64,000 nt of DNA from Piromyces finnis (Eukaryota; Neocallimastigomycota; Neocallimastigomycetes; Neocallimastigales; Neocallimastigaceae), in the NCBI GenBank assembly GCA_002104945.1, contig MCFH01000058.1, positions 124,001-188,000 of the forward strand. The letters are read 5' to 3'. The first letter of the stretch is position 1. The number at the start of each line of letters is the position of its first letter. Position numbers and translations under genes: made by a program. Under the pieces are notes generated by a model that was given only the letters and a program-made list of their open reading frames with translations, was not told where the DNA came from and did no database searches. Shown piece by piece: positions 31,336 through 42,240 of this stretch.

Positions 31336-33735
31336 ATGGCTACCGAATATATTCTTTCTAACCACGTACGTCCACTTAACGGTGACAATTTTAGTGCTTG
31401 GAAATTAAGAATTACCAGCATCCTCACCGCTTTAAATCTCAAGAATTATTTAGACCAAAATATTACTACTAATGAAATTCAAGATCCAGGTGAAATCCTA
31501 AGAATACAAAAGGAAAATGCAGCTGCTGTATCTATTATACTTAACAATATTGAAGATAAAATCTACCCGCTGATAACCGATACTGATACTGCCCACGAAC
31601 TTATGGAAAACTTAAAAATCCTCTTTGAGCAAGACGAAGATGTAACTTTACAAGAATGAATGAACAAATTAAGAGATATGAAGGTCAAAAATCACAAAGA
31701 AATACTTAGCGTAACTAGTAAAATGATGTCCATATTTAAACAAATGGAGAAGAAAAAGTTACCAATTACTGAACAAGAAAAAATAGATTATCTCTTAGGA
31801 TGTATGCCAAAGGAACTAAAAATCATTTTCATTTCTGGAACCACAACTACTGCAAATGACCTTTATGAAAATATTAAAAATAAATACAAATTACTCTACC
31901 ATATAGGAAAAAATAAAGAAATTAGAAATACAAGAAGCTATGATGAAGATATGATGGACATTGACTTAGTTAACAATATAATGAAATTTAACAAGGGCAA
32001 CAACAATAACTCTAGAATAAGCAAATACTGTCATATATGCAATATGAAAAATCATAATACTAGTGAATGCGGTTATAACACAAAAAACAAGAATAGATAC
32101 AACAAATACAACAATAACAGCAACAACAACAGAAGGAAACTATATCAATATAACAAAAGAAATTATAATAGAAACAACATCAATTATTTAAACAAGAAAG
32201 AAATGGATGAAATTTTATCAAATGATGGACTTGCCTATATTAATAACATCAATAATAAAGAAAATAATGAGAAATCTTCGAACTCTACTACCTGGATATA
32301 TGACACAGGTGCTTCTGAACACATAACTAATGATAAAAGTATTTTAAGAAATTTTGTTGAACAAAAATTAAAAATGAAGTGTGCCAACAATACTACTTGT
32401 GAATTTCAGGGATTCGGTACATACGAAGGAAAACTAAATAACCATAACATAACATTAAAAAGGGTTTTATACTCCAAGGATATAGCACAAAATCTAATAA
32501 GTGGAATAAAATTAGCACAATCACACATAAATTGTGAAATAATTAATAAAAATTTCAAACCACAGTTAATAATCAAATACAATAATAAAAATATATTTAG
32601 AACACATGTCAATAAAAGGAATAATTTCAAAATTAAAACACAAAATAATAATTTCAATGATAAAAAGATATATTGTATCAATGAAAATTTATCAAATAAT
32701 ATATGGCACAATAGATTAGGACATTACTATAACAAAAATCTAGAAAATTTTTTAAAGTCACACAAAATTGAAAATAATGAATGCCTACATTGTAAAATAT
32801 CAAAATTAAATAGAAAACCACACAATGGAATCCCACCCAAAGCGACTAGAAGAAACGAAGTTATTCATTCCGATGTTATGGGACCTTTACCACCATCAAT
32901 AAATCAATATAAATATATTCTAACTTTTATTGACGAAGCTACTAGAAAAGGTTGGGTATTTAATCTAAAAAACAAATCAGATATTACTAGTACGACTATC
33001 AATTTTATTAAATTAATCAACAATAACTACCAAAATGAAAAAATTAAAATCTTTAAGTCTGATAATGGAAAAGAATACAATAATAAAAAATTATTAAATT
33101 TTTGTAAACGAAATGGTATTAAGAAAGAATTTTCCCCACCTTACAATCCTCAAAACAATGGGATAGCTGAACGTTTCAACAGAACTATTACATCGTGCGT
33201 TAAAACAATTTTGTTTTGGGCAAAACTTAGTTTAAACTTTTGGGAATATGCAGTAAAACATGCTGTATATATTTATAATATAATACCACACAGTTATATT
33301 TCCAATAAAATTCCTAATGAAATATACTTCAATAAAAAGATAAATCTAAACTATTTAAAAACTTTTGGTTGCATTGCATACTATAAGAATTTCAACCAAA
33401 ACAAAAGAAAATTTGATATCAACTCCAGAAAAGGAATTTACTTATGATTTAATAATAATACTCACTGTTTTATAATTATGGATTTCTACGATCATAATAT
33501 ACATTTAGTAAGAGAAGCAATTTTCATAGAAGAAAAACCAGGCAATCTCAAAATTGTATCCGGCAACAATCCTGGTTACTCTAAAATTTCAAAAACAAAA
33601 ATTTCTAATGGTACAATGGTATATAAACATGATCAGGAATCTAACTATGAGGAGATCGATACCAACCACTATCCTACCATAATTAAAATCAAGAATAATT
33701 TTGACAATAATTATAATAATATCAGTGAGGATAAT

Positions 33736-34298
33736 ATCAGGGGTTTGGCGAATAGGTTGAATTATTTTATTATTAAATAAGGTTTGATAAAAATTTAGAA
33801 AAGACAATAATAGAAATTTATTTAAAAATTTTACACAAGACTCTTTTATTAATAATTTAAGTTTAAAATTATATTTGATCTTTTATTAACATTGAAAAGT
33901 GGACTTTTTATAAGTCAGAATAATAAAAAGGTTTTTATAGAATTTGAAAATAATTCTCAATTGAAGCTTAACTAATTATTTTTTCTTTAACTATTTATAC
34001 TAAAGCTTCAATTGAGGCTTTACAATTATTTTAATTTTTTATTAATAATAATTACTAATAATTACTAATTAAATAAAAATAATTAATAATAAAGATTATA
34101 AAATTAATATTATTTCGAGAAGGTGTTATAATTCTTTTACTAAACTAAACTATTTATTCTTCTAAATTTTTCTATTTATTACTAATAACTAATTTATTAA
34201 TAATTAAGATTCTTCTACAAAAATTATTTTATTATTTAATATTAATTAAAGTTAATTATAACAAAAAAATTTTCTTAACGTAATGTAACGTATTGATA
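33736..34298 (-). repeat. 3' LTR of the Tf1-like element
   Basis: 563 bp, matching 38,353–38,915. The terminal 2–3 bases are uncertain because the plus-strand flank ATAT/TTAT differs between copies. Confidence 0.9.
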
Positions 34299-34329
34299 AG
34301 GTCCCTTCTCAAAGACGGATTCCAGACGT

Positions 34330-37300
34330 CTAAAGGAATTTTTCAAGTCTTTCTATATGCACAACATCTGAGGCCTTGGAATTGGGCGGGAGTTCTAACT
34401 TAAATGTAACAGGGGATAATATTTCCAAGATTTTAAAAGGTCCAATTCTTCTGGAGGCAAATTTTTTCAATTTCTTCAACGATGGAATTTGTTTGACCCA
34501 AACGAAATCACCAATTTTAAATAAAGGTCCTTCAGAGCGATGTTTATCAGCGTTTTCTTTATATAAAAGTTTACTTGAATTAATATTATTGTAAATAGAA
34601 TTAAAATGAACTTTCCAGTCAAGGGTTGTGAATTCCGCATGATTTGAAGCACTAGTAAAGCTAAGATCTGGATCAAAACTAAGATTATATCCATAAACAA
34701 TTTCAAAAGGAGACTTTTTCGTAGTAGCATTAATAGAATTATTAATAGAAAATTCCACAAGAGGAAGATAATAGGACCATAATTGAGGTTCGTCATGAGC
34801 AAAACATCTAAGTGTTTGGGTTACAATACCGTTTAGTCTTTCTACTTGTCCATTGCTTTGGTGATGATGAGCAGTCGAATATTTGCATTCAATCTTGAGT
34901 AGGTTGAGAAGCTTTTTCCAAAAATGAGAAGTAAATTGACTTCCACGATCAGAAGTAATAGAATGTGGTAAGCCATGAATACGGAAGATATTTTGAAGAA
35001 ACAAATTGGCAACGTCTTCGGCAGAGGGAGTACCAGTAACGGGAATTAAATGAATCATCTTGCTAAATTGGTCAACAACATTCATAATGGTAGTATAGCC
35101 TGACGATTCTGGTAAGTCTGTAATAAAATCAACGTTGATGAAGGTCCATGGTAAAGAAGGGGTTTCTGTAAGTTGGTTCAGTCCGTATGGAGAATGTGTT
35201 GTTTCTTTTCTAGTGGCGCATATAACACATTTCTTTATAAACAGATCAACATCGTCATGCAACTTAGGCCAATAGTAGTATCTGGTAATTAATTCTTCTG
35301 TCTTCTTTGTACCAAAATGACCGGCAACTGGCGTAGCATGATATTTTTGAATAGTGGGAATTCTCATGTTTAAAGGCAAATAAATCCTATTATTATAATA
35401 AAGAATATCGTTAATAATTTCATAATTTTTATTAAACTCACCCTTTACTTTAATTGAATTTATAATATTTTGAATTTCAAGATCAAATTGATATTGTTTT
35501 TTGATTTCATCAAAGAATAGTTCATTATCGTTAAAAGAAGTAATAAGTCCAATAAATAAATCAGGTCGTCTTGATAGTATATCGGCTTTCTTGTTTGAGG
35601 CTCCACTGCAGTAGACAATTTCATAATTAAACTTTGAAAGAAATTCAAACCAACGAATTTGTCTGTCGGAGAGTACTTCAGGTTTCTTTGGAAATTTAAG
35701 GTTCTTATGGTCACAAAATATTTTGAATGGTTCCTTAGATCCTTGTAAATAATTACGCCATTCTTTAAGGGCCGATATTATGGCTAGTAGTTCTTTGTCA
35801 TAAATGTCGTATCGTACTTCCGCATTTTTTAGTCCTTTTGACATGAAAGCACAAGGGTGTAATTTATTATTCTTATCGTATTGAGATAAAACAGCTCCCA
35901 CAGCGTAATTGCTAGCATCGGTTTCTACTATAAAAGGTTGAATAGGGTCTGGTATCATTAATATAGGGTCGGTGGTAAAGGCACCCTTGAGCATAGTAAA
36001 GGCTGCTTCTTGTTCTTTATTCCAGTGAAATTCCTGACCTTTTCTTGTTAATTTTGTCAAAGGTTGAACAATTTTTGAAAAATTGCAAATGAATCGGCGG
36101 TAGAAATTTGCTAAACCTAGAAACTGCTGAACTTCTTTCACGGTTTTTGGACGAGGCCAATCCCGAATGGCGGCTACTTTGTCTTGACACATTGATATAC
36201 CTTTATCAGAAATTTGATATCCAAGAAATTCTACAGAGGATTTAAAAAATTCACATTTTTTTAATTTACAATAAAGTCCATTATCAAGTAATATTCTCAA
36301 GACTTTCTTGACATGACTAATGTGTTCTTCACGTGTTTTTGAGAAAATTAGTATATCATCTATATAGGAGAAGGCGAATTTATCCAATACAGGAGTTAAA
36401 ATATCGTTAAGGAAATATTGAAATGTGGCTGGAGCATTGGTAAGACCAAAGGGCATTACTTCATATTCAAAGTGGCCGAATCTAGTACGAAAAGCAGTTT
36501 TTGCTTGATCACCATCCTTGATACGTACTAAATTATAAGCACCTGGTAGATCTAGCTTAGTAAAGTAGGAGCATCCTTGAACACGGTCGAGTAAGTCCTT
36601 GATTAATGGCAACGGATATGAATTTCTAATTGTGGCTTGATTAAGTTTTCTATAGTCAATACAAAGGCGAAGCGTACCATCTTTCTTTGGTACAAATAAT
36701 ACTGGAGCACCATAAGGAGATTTAGAAGGCTTAATAAATCCTTTTCTCAAGTTCTCTTCGATATATTCCTTTAAAGTTTCTTGTTCCTGAAGGGTTAACG
36801 AATATAAGGGTCCATAGAATGGCACTGAATTTGGTTTTAAATCAATGGCGCAGTCATACACTCTGTGTGGTGGTAATTCTTCTGGTAGCTTTTCATCAAA
36901 AATCTCTTTAATTTCCATTAATTCATTTGGGATTCTGGGTTCCTTTTGATTATTATCTTCTTCACTAAAAAGTAAATCTTGTTCTGTGAAGTCCCTAATT
37001 ACATTGACTTCAATACATTGTTCTTCATCTAAATTAGGAGTTAATGTCGGAAATTCTAAGATAATTTCCTTATTAAAGTTAAAGGTGGCTTTATTACCCT
37101 TAAGCCAATTGTACCCAATGATGCCTGAATAGTTATTTAAGTTAATAACAAGGAATGTGATAGAACTATAGTAGTTTTGATAATGGATAGGTATCTCTGA
37201 AGTCTTTCCAAACACGGTAGATTTTCCATTAATGCCATGGACAAATTTAATCTCAGGATCTAGGGTGTATTGGATTCCATGTCGCTCAGCATAGTTCTTA

Positions 37301-38223
37301 TCAAGGAAACAGGCAAAAGCACCAGTGTCGATTAAAAATGGGGTAGGTATAGTTTTACTATTATTGATTAATTCAAAAGTAACTACAGGACATGTCTTTT
37401 CTTCTTGGGCTTCAGCACTAATAGTAGAAATATTGGTAGGATGGTCTTGTTGGTGTCTAATGTCGTTTTGACGTTTAAAACAATTATCTTCATTATGACC
37501 AATTCTTTTACAATATCCACAGCGTTCAAAGTTAGAGTTTCGGTTACGGATAACAACTGGAGTTTCACGAGAATGATTTGGAATAGGCCTAGATGGAGGG
37601 GTTTTGTAATTTCTCTGGTTATTTTTTCTTTGTCGGTGATTCATTTGTTGGAGTAAATGACGATCAAGTCGGACTGCAAGTTGAGCAAGATCATCTAGGG
37701 TTTCTGGAGGAGGGAAAATATTGTCGATTCTTTCTTGTAAACGACTATCTAAGCCTTGGTAAAAGTTGTCAGTTAAAAGGGTTTCGTCAGTATCTATAAA
37801 TACAGCGAGACGACGGAATTCGTTAACGTAATCTAACACATTACCAATTCCATGTTGGCGTAAACGTCTGAACTGACGTTGGTAGTGATATTCTAAATCG
37901 GGGTCACCAAAGGTGTTACGGATTCTCTTGATGAATCCTTCAGTATCTTGCTTAAGTAACGGATATCTTTCCAAAAGTTTACTAGTCCATTGATAGGCTT
38001 GTCCTCCCATATTGTTTAAAAGGTAGCTTACTTGCCTATCCGGGGTAGAGAAGCGATGAGAATAATTTGCGAAGTTTGTTTTACAATGAGCAATGTAAGA
38101 TTCCACCATAACTCTATCTCCAAAAAATCTTGGTGGACGTCTCATATTATCATCAACATCCATTGGCTCAGCTTCTTCTCTAACGGATCCTGAATCATCA
38201 AGTAGAGGTTCTTGTTCTTCCAT
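34330..38223 (-). CDS. Tf1-like Gag–Pol polyprotein, single frame, about 1,297 aa
   Basis: I place the start at the ATG for MEEQEPLLDDSGS (38,223); the frame is open further upstream into the LTR. Gag capsid domain (FFGDRVMVESYIAHCKTNF … RQFRRLRQHGIG), CCHC knuckle (CGYCKRIGHNEDNC), aspartic protease FLIDTGAFACF, RT with VPFYGPLY, VLFVPKKDGTLRLCIDYRKLN and FSYIDDILIFSK, RNase H with VETDASNYAVGAV, integrase with HFGTKKTEELI … [28 protein letters not shown] and NGQVERLNG, and a GPF-type C-terminal module (RRIGPFKIL). There is no chromodomain. A single fused gag–pol frame without frameshift is typical of Tf1/sushi elements. No damage is visible. Confidence 0.93.
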   Translation of the reverse strand: MEEQEPLLDDSGSVREEAEPMDVDDNMRRPPRFFGDRVMVESYIAHCKTNFANYSHRFSTPDRQVSYLLNNMGGQAYQWTSKLLERYPLLKQDTEGFIKRIRNTFGDPDLEYHYQRQFRRLRQHGIGNVLDYVNEFRRLAVFIDTDETLLTDNFYQGLDSRLQERIDNIFPPPETLDDLAQLAVRLDRHLLQQMNHRQRKNNQRNYKTPPSRPIPNHSRETPVVIRNRNSNFERCGYCKRIGHNEDNCFKRQNDIRHQQDHPTNISTISAEAQEEKTCPVVTFELINNSKTIPTPFLIDTGAFACFLDKNYAERHGIQYTLDPEIKFVHGINGKSTVFGKTSEIPIHYQNYYSSITFLVINLNNYSGIIGYNWLKGNKATFNFNKEIILEFPTLTPNLDEEQCIEVNVIRDFTEQDLLFSEEDNNQKEPRIPNELMEIKEIFDEKLPEELPPHRVYDCAIDLKPNSVPFYGPLYSLTLQEQETLKEYIEENLRKGFIKPSKSPYGAPVLFVPKKDGTLRLCIDYRKLNQATIRNSYPLPLIKDLLDRVQGCSYFTKLDLPGAYNLVRIKDGDQAKTAFRTRFGHFEYEVMPFGLTNAPATFQYFLNDILTPVLDKFAFSYIDDILIFSKTREEHISHVKKVLRILLDNGLYCKLKKCEFFKSSVEFLGYQISDKGISMCQDKVAAIRDWPRPKTVKEVQQFLGLANFYRRFICNFSKIVQPLTKLTRKGQEFHWNKEQEAAFTMLKGAFTTDPILMIPDPIQPFIVETDASNYAVGAVLSQYDKNNKLHPCAFMSKGLKNAEVRYDIYDKELLAIISALKEWRNYLQGSKEPFKIFCDHKNLKFPKKPEVLSDRQIRWFEFLSKFNYEIVYCSGASNKKADILSRRPDLFIGLITSFNDNELFFDEIKKQYQFDLEIQNIINSIKVKGEFNKNYEIINDILYYNNRIYLPLNMRIPTIQKYHATPVAGHFGTKKTEELITRYYYWPKLHDDVDLFIKKCVICATRKETTHSPYGLNQLTETPSLPWTFINVDFITDLPESSGYTTIMNVVDQFSKMIHLIPVTGTPSAEDVANLFLQNIFRIHGLPHSITSDRGSQFTSHFWKKLLNLLKIECKYSTAHHHQSNGQVERLNGIVTQTLRCFAHDEPQLWSYYLPLVEFSINNSINATTKKSPFEIVYGYNLSFDPDLSFTSASNHAEFTTLDWKVHFNSIYNNINSSKLLYKENADKHRSEGPLFKIGDFVWVKQIPSLKKLKKFASRRIGPFKILEILSPVTFKLELPPNSKASDVVHIERLEKFL

Positions 38224-38338
38224 ATCGGCAGCAGCATAGGCTACATAGACGTCATTATTATTGCGACTCGTTTTGATCTTACTAAGAATAGTTAAATGTA
38301 CAGTAGTTATAATAATCCAAGGTATTCTGTTAAAATAG

Positions 38339-38352
38339 AATTGAGAATTATT
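38339..38352 (-). other. Self-primer binding site
   Basis: Directly next to the 5' LTR, on the coding strand, is AATAATTCTCAATT. It is the exact reverse complement of 14 bases at 38,579–38,566 inside the same LTR, at the expected RNA start (37 nt after the TATA box). No TGG-type tRNA site is present. Tf1 of fission yeast primes this way. Confidence 0.7.
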
Positions 38353-38915
38353 ATCAGGGGTTTGGCGAATAGGTTGAATTATTTTATTATTAAATAAGGT
38401 TTGATAAAAATTTAGAAAAGACAATAATAGAAATTTATTTAAAAATTTTACACAAGACTCTTTTATTAATAATTTAAGTTTAAAATTATATTTGATCTTT
38501 TATTAACATTGAAAAGTGGACTTTTTATAAGTCAGAATAATAAAAAGGTTTTTATAGAATTTGAAAATAATTCTCAATTGAAGCTTAACTAATTATTTTT
38601 TCTTTAACTATTTATACTAAAGCTTCAATTGAGGCTTTACAATTATTTTAATTTTTTATTAATAATAATTACTAATAATTACTAATTAAATAAAAATAAT
38701 TAATAATAAAGATTATAAAATTAATATTATTTCGAGAAGGTGTTATAATTCTTTTACTAAACTAAACTATTTATTCTTCTAAATTTTTCTATTTATTACT
38801 AATAACTAATTTATTAATAATTAAGATTCTTCTACAAAAATTATTTTATTATTTAATATTAATTAAAGTTAATTATAACAAAAAAATTTTCTTAACGTAA
38901 TGTAACGTATTGATA
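38353..38915 (-). repeat. 5' LTR of the Tf1-like element
   Basis: 563 bp. On the coding strand it carries a TATAAATAG box (38,616–38,608), and 37 nt further on the AATTGAGAATTATT stretch that pairs with the primer site. Confidence 0.9.
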
Positions 38916-40791
38916 GATAGTTACACAGAAGAAATTTTTCAGCAAAATAATAATCATGAAAATAGTGATGATGGTTACACAGAAGAAATTTTTCAAGATG
39001 AAAATAATCTTAACAATTATGAAAATGATGTAATTATTCAAAATAAAAAATTAGTTACCGAGAATTCCAACAAAGATAATAATGAAAATATCAGCAATAA
39101 CAATAATAAAAGACCACTTTCACCTACTGAAGATACACATATTAGCAAATATAGAATTACAAATACAACTGAAGAAGAAAATATTTCTGAAAATATTGTA
39201 AACAACACTATTTATAATATTGACAATAACGATAAAAATTCTGAATGTAACACATTATTTTCTATTAATACTGAGGTTCCACTTACTTTCAATGATATAT
39301 TTAAAAGAGAAGATTGGAAAGAATGGAGACGCGCTATTAGAAATGAACTTTTTAATCTATACAATAATAAAGTTATGATATTTACCAAAAATATTCCAGA
39401 AAATACAAATGTTATCTCTACAAAATGGGTTTTTAACATAAAACGTGATTCGAACAATAAAATTTCAACATATAAAGCTAGACTTGTTGTTAGAGGATAC
39501 AAACAAAAATACGGAATTGATTATGACAATATCTACTCACCTACATTAGACATTGTTTGCATTAGACTCATTCTATCTTTAGCTGCAAAATTTAAATGGA
39601 ACACCTACCAACTAGATATTAAGGCCGCGTATTTAAATGCTCCATTAGACAAAAATGTTTATGTTTCTATTCCCCAAGGTGATAAAAACTACAATAAAGG
39701 TTTCTGGCTTCTTAAGAAATCGTTATATGGATTAAAACAATCAGGCCGTAATTGGAATATCACTATCTCTGAATTTCTCTCAAAAATTGGATTTACTCAA
39801 TGCAAATCGGAATCTTGTTTATTTTATAAAACTTTTGATAATTCTTTAACTTGTTTAATAGGTCTATACGTAGATGACATGATTATTTCTGGCACTAATC
39901 AGGAACTTATTAACACTATATTAAAAATTAAAAATAAATTTTCTATTTCAAAATGTGAAACTATTAATTTCATTTTAGGCATTCAGGTTGTACAGAAAAA
40001 CTTCAGTTACACTATTTCCCAAAAATCATATATTGAAAACATTTTATCAAAATATAATTTTAACAATATTAAAAAATCTAAAACCCCTTGTACTGGTGAA
40101 AATTATGTTTCTAAGAACAATTCTTTATTCGATAAAACTATCTACAAATCGGCTATTGGTTCTTTAATTCACTTAGCTAAATGCACTCGCCCTGACATTG
40201 CTTATGCTGTTAATAATGTCGCCAGATATTGTGAAAATCCTACTGTTAGTGACTGGCATAAAATCATTAATATATTTAAATATCTCAATTTTTCTATGGA
40301 CTACTCTATCACTTATGATGGATCTGGTGAATTTATTGCTTATTCTGATGCTGATTTTGGGGGAGACAAAAATGATAGAAAATCTACATCAGGCAATCTA
40401 ATTTGTATGGGAAATAAACCAATCTTTTGGTCATCAAAGAAACAAAAAGTAGTTGCTCTTTCAACAGCTGAAGCGGAACTTATAAGTACTTCAGAACTAA
40501 CAAGAAAAATCTTATGGCTAAGAAACATTTTTAAAGAAATTTTGAACAAAAATATAACAATAAAAATATATACAGATAATTTATCAAGCAAAAAGACAAT
40601 TGAAAATGGACAATTCAACAACAATATGAAACACATAGACTTAAGAGAACACTTTATCTTTGACGCTTTTAAAAATAATAAAATAATTTTAGAATATATA
40701 AAATCTGAAAATATGCTTGCTGATACATTAACCAAAAAATGACTAAATTCACAAACTTAATTTTTAATAAACAAAATAAATAATTAAGTTT

Positions 40792-40800
40792 GAGGGGAAG
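40792..40800 (+). other. Polypurine tract of the copia element
   Basis: GAGGGGAAG touches the 3' LTR at 40,801. Confidence 0.85.
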
Positions 40801-41629
40801 TGAAAGAATAGAATTTAGCTAGAACTTAAATTACTAATAAAAATTTATATTACTAATATTAAACTTTAATTAATAATAAAATTATAATGTAATTACTAAT
40901 GTAATGTTTCTTAGAATAATCGTAGCATATAGTATTACTAATTTACATTAGCCACATACTTTAGTATAAAAAGGAATTTGTAAATGTATTATTAAAATCT
41001 TTGTAATTACCTTTATTAAATTAAATTTAATAAACATAATAAATAAACTTTATTAAACCTAAATTTACTTTTCAATATATCTACATTATTCTTTTACATT
41101 ACATGCTCTTACATTAGTCATACATTTGTATTATATTCTTATACATTGTAGAAATAATTAATATTATATTATAGAAAAACTATATCAATTTAATATTAGG
41201 AAATAAATTACTAGTATAATAATAATAATAATAGGTTCAAGTCACATATTATTTTTATATCATTATGTAAAAAGAATTAAACTTTACACAATATATATTT
41301 TATTAATAATTTTATTAATTACGTTTCAATATTTCTCTTTTCCCCAAATACTACAAACTTTTATCCTATCATTTTTAACTATTTAAACTTTACTAAAGCA
41401 AGAATCCCATTTAATAATAATTATTCTTATACTAATGGGGCTTACTTAATAATTAGTTGTCCAATGATAAGGCTGGAACTATATGGATTATACATTTACA
41501 TTACATCTTTTTTACATAAATTAAGATTATATTAGTCTTTATATAATAATATGTTTAGGTCACCTATTATTTTTATATCATTCAATATTACATGTATTAT
41601 CAAATTCCATAGCTAAAATTTTATAGTTT

Positions 41630-41785
41630 TTAAATTGTAATCTTTTCACCTAAAACATATGATCCAATAAAGTTAATTGATGAATCTGGTGGATTTAATC
41701 CATAATAAGATACTTGTCCTTTCATTATTTCTTCCAATTTTTCTAGTGATACTTTAACATTAAAATTAAATTTGTTTTTATTCAT
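41630..41785 (-). CDS. Short open frame of unknown origin, 51 aa, probably a gene remnant
   Basis: Starts MNKNKFNFNVKVSLEKLEE and ends GSYVLGEKITI. The composition (GLNPPDSSINFIGSY) looks like real protein rather than AT-rich noise. A further in-phase-looking piece (SVTPNFDNYNEITGLMK) lies just upstream in another frame at about 41,850–41,790, so this is probably the end of a frameshifted gene cut by the LTR cluster to the left. I do not recognise it. Confidence 0.4.
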   Translation of the reverse strand: MNKNKFNFNVKVSLEKLEEIMKGQVSYYGLNPPDSSINFIGSYVLGEKITI

Positions 41786-41849
41786 TTCATTAAACCTGTT
41801 ATTTCATTATAATTATCGAAATTTGGAGTGACAGACTTAAAACTCTTGA

Positions 41850-42240
41850 ATATGAGGAATAAAACTATAAAATAAAAAAAAAAAAAAAAAAAATGAAAAA
41901 AAAAATAATAAATAAATAAAAGATTACTAAATTAACCGCATTTTAAATCAGAACCTTTTTTATTATTATATTTTTCTAGCATCAACAATACTTTTTTTCT
42001 TATTTATTTTTACTAGCTGAGTCCATTCATTTTATAATAGTAAAAAAAAAAGTAACTACCATAAATTAAAAGCAAGGCAAATAAAAAATTTAAAATTACA
42101 TTTAATGATTTTTTTTTTAGAGTTCAATAATGTTGATAATTTTAAATATATTTGTATATTTATATTTATTTATTTTATTAAAGAATGGATTAAAAATAAA
42201 GAAAAGTTAAAATGAAAAAAAAAAAATCTTTTTTTTTTAA
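41850..42240. other. AT-rich spacer between the nest and DCP1
   Basis: 3' flank of DCP1, homopolymer-rich. No gene. Confidence 0.6.

Larger units (their letters stand above)
33734..38915 (-). mobile_element. Ty3/gypsy element of Tf1-like, self-primed type, nested in copia
   Basis: LTRs of about 563 bp lie at 33,736–34,298 and 38,353–38,915 and look the same throughout. The 4-bp duplication GATA (33,730–33,733 and 38,916–38,919) is supported by exact restoration of the copia frame. The LTR edges are TATCA/TGATA on the plus strand rather than TG…CA on the coding strand. It has one long undamaged gag–pol frame, and the sequence after the 5' LTR is complementary to the predicted 5' end of its own RNA. 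It is the youngest layer of the nest. Confidence 0.93.
31336..40742 (+). pseudogene. Copia Gag–Pol in two parts (31,336–33,733 and 38,920–40,742), two in-frame stops
   Basis: Starts MATEYILSNHVRPLNGDNF. Gag has a UBN2-like region and a CCHC knuckle (CHICNMKNHNTSEC). The protease motif is WIYDTGASEHIT. Integrase has an HHCC finger (HNRLGH … CLHCK), HSDVMGPLP, FKSDNGKEY and NNGIAERFN. After the nested insertion come RT with WVFNIKRD, QLDIKAAYLNA and LYVDDMIISG, and RNase H with YSDADFGGDKNDRKSTSG and LSTAEAEL, ending ADTLTKK. TGA codons at 31,657 and 33,445 interrupt an otherwise single frame; the first is where Trp would fit. Removing the nested gypsy with one GATA copy restores the frame exactly. 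Confidence 0.93.
31048..41074 (+). mobile_element. Ty1/copia element with both LTRs, holding a nested gypsy element
   Basis: The 274-bp LTRs at 31,048–31,321 and 40,801–41,074 start TGAAAG and end CTTTTCA and differ at only a few positions. The target duplication is ATATA (31,043–31,047 and 41,075–41,079). An internal-tRNA-type primer site touches the 5' LTR and a GAGGGGAAG purine tract (40,792–40,800) touches the 3' LTR. Without the nested gypsy the element is about 4.85 kb, normal for copia. The coding frame is interrupted by two in-frame TGA codons. Confidence 0.95.
30802..41262 (-). repeat. Younger solo LTR of the same family, split by a copia element
   Basis: TGATACAGATTAATTTTATG … at 30,802–31,047 plus 41,080–41,262 ending TTTTTATATCA. 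Together the two parts make a complete LTR of the 14,108 family. The flanks TTAT at 30,798–30,801 and 41,263–41,266 match the 4-bp duplication type of the complete element. Confidence 0.85.
30790..41580 (-). repeat. Oldest LTR of the nest (family of the complete gypsy), split in two
   Basis: The right part at 41,263–41,580 follows the 14,108 LTR from its 13th base or so to the TATATCA end, with many changes. The left stub at 30,790–30,801 (TGATG then TTTTTAT) fits the missing start. The sequence between them is a younger LTR that duplicated TTAT on insertion. Confidence 0.65.
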
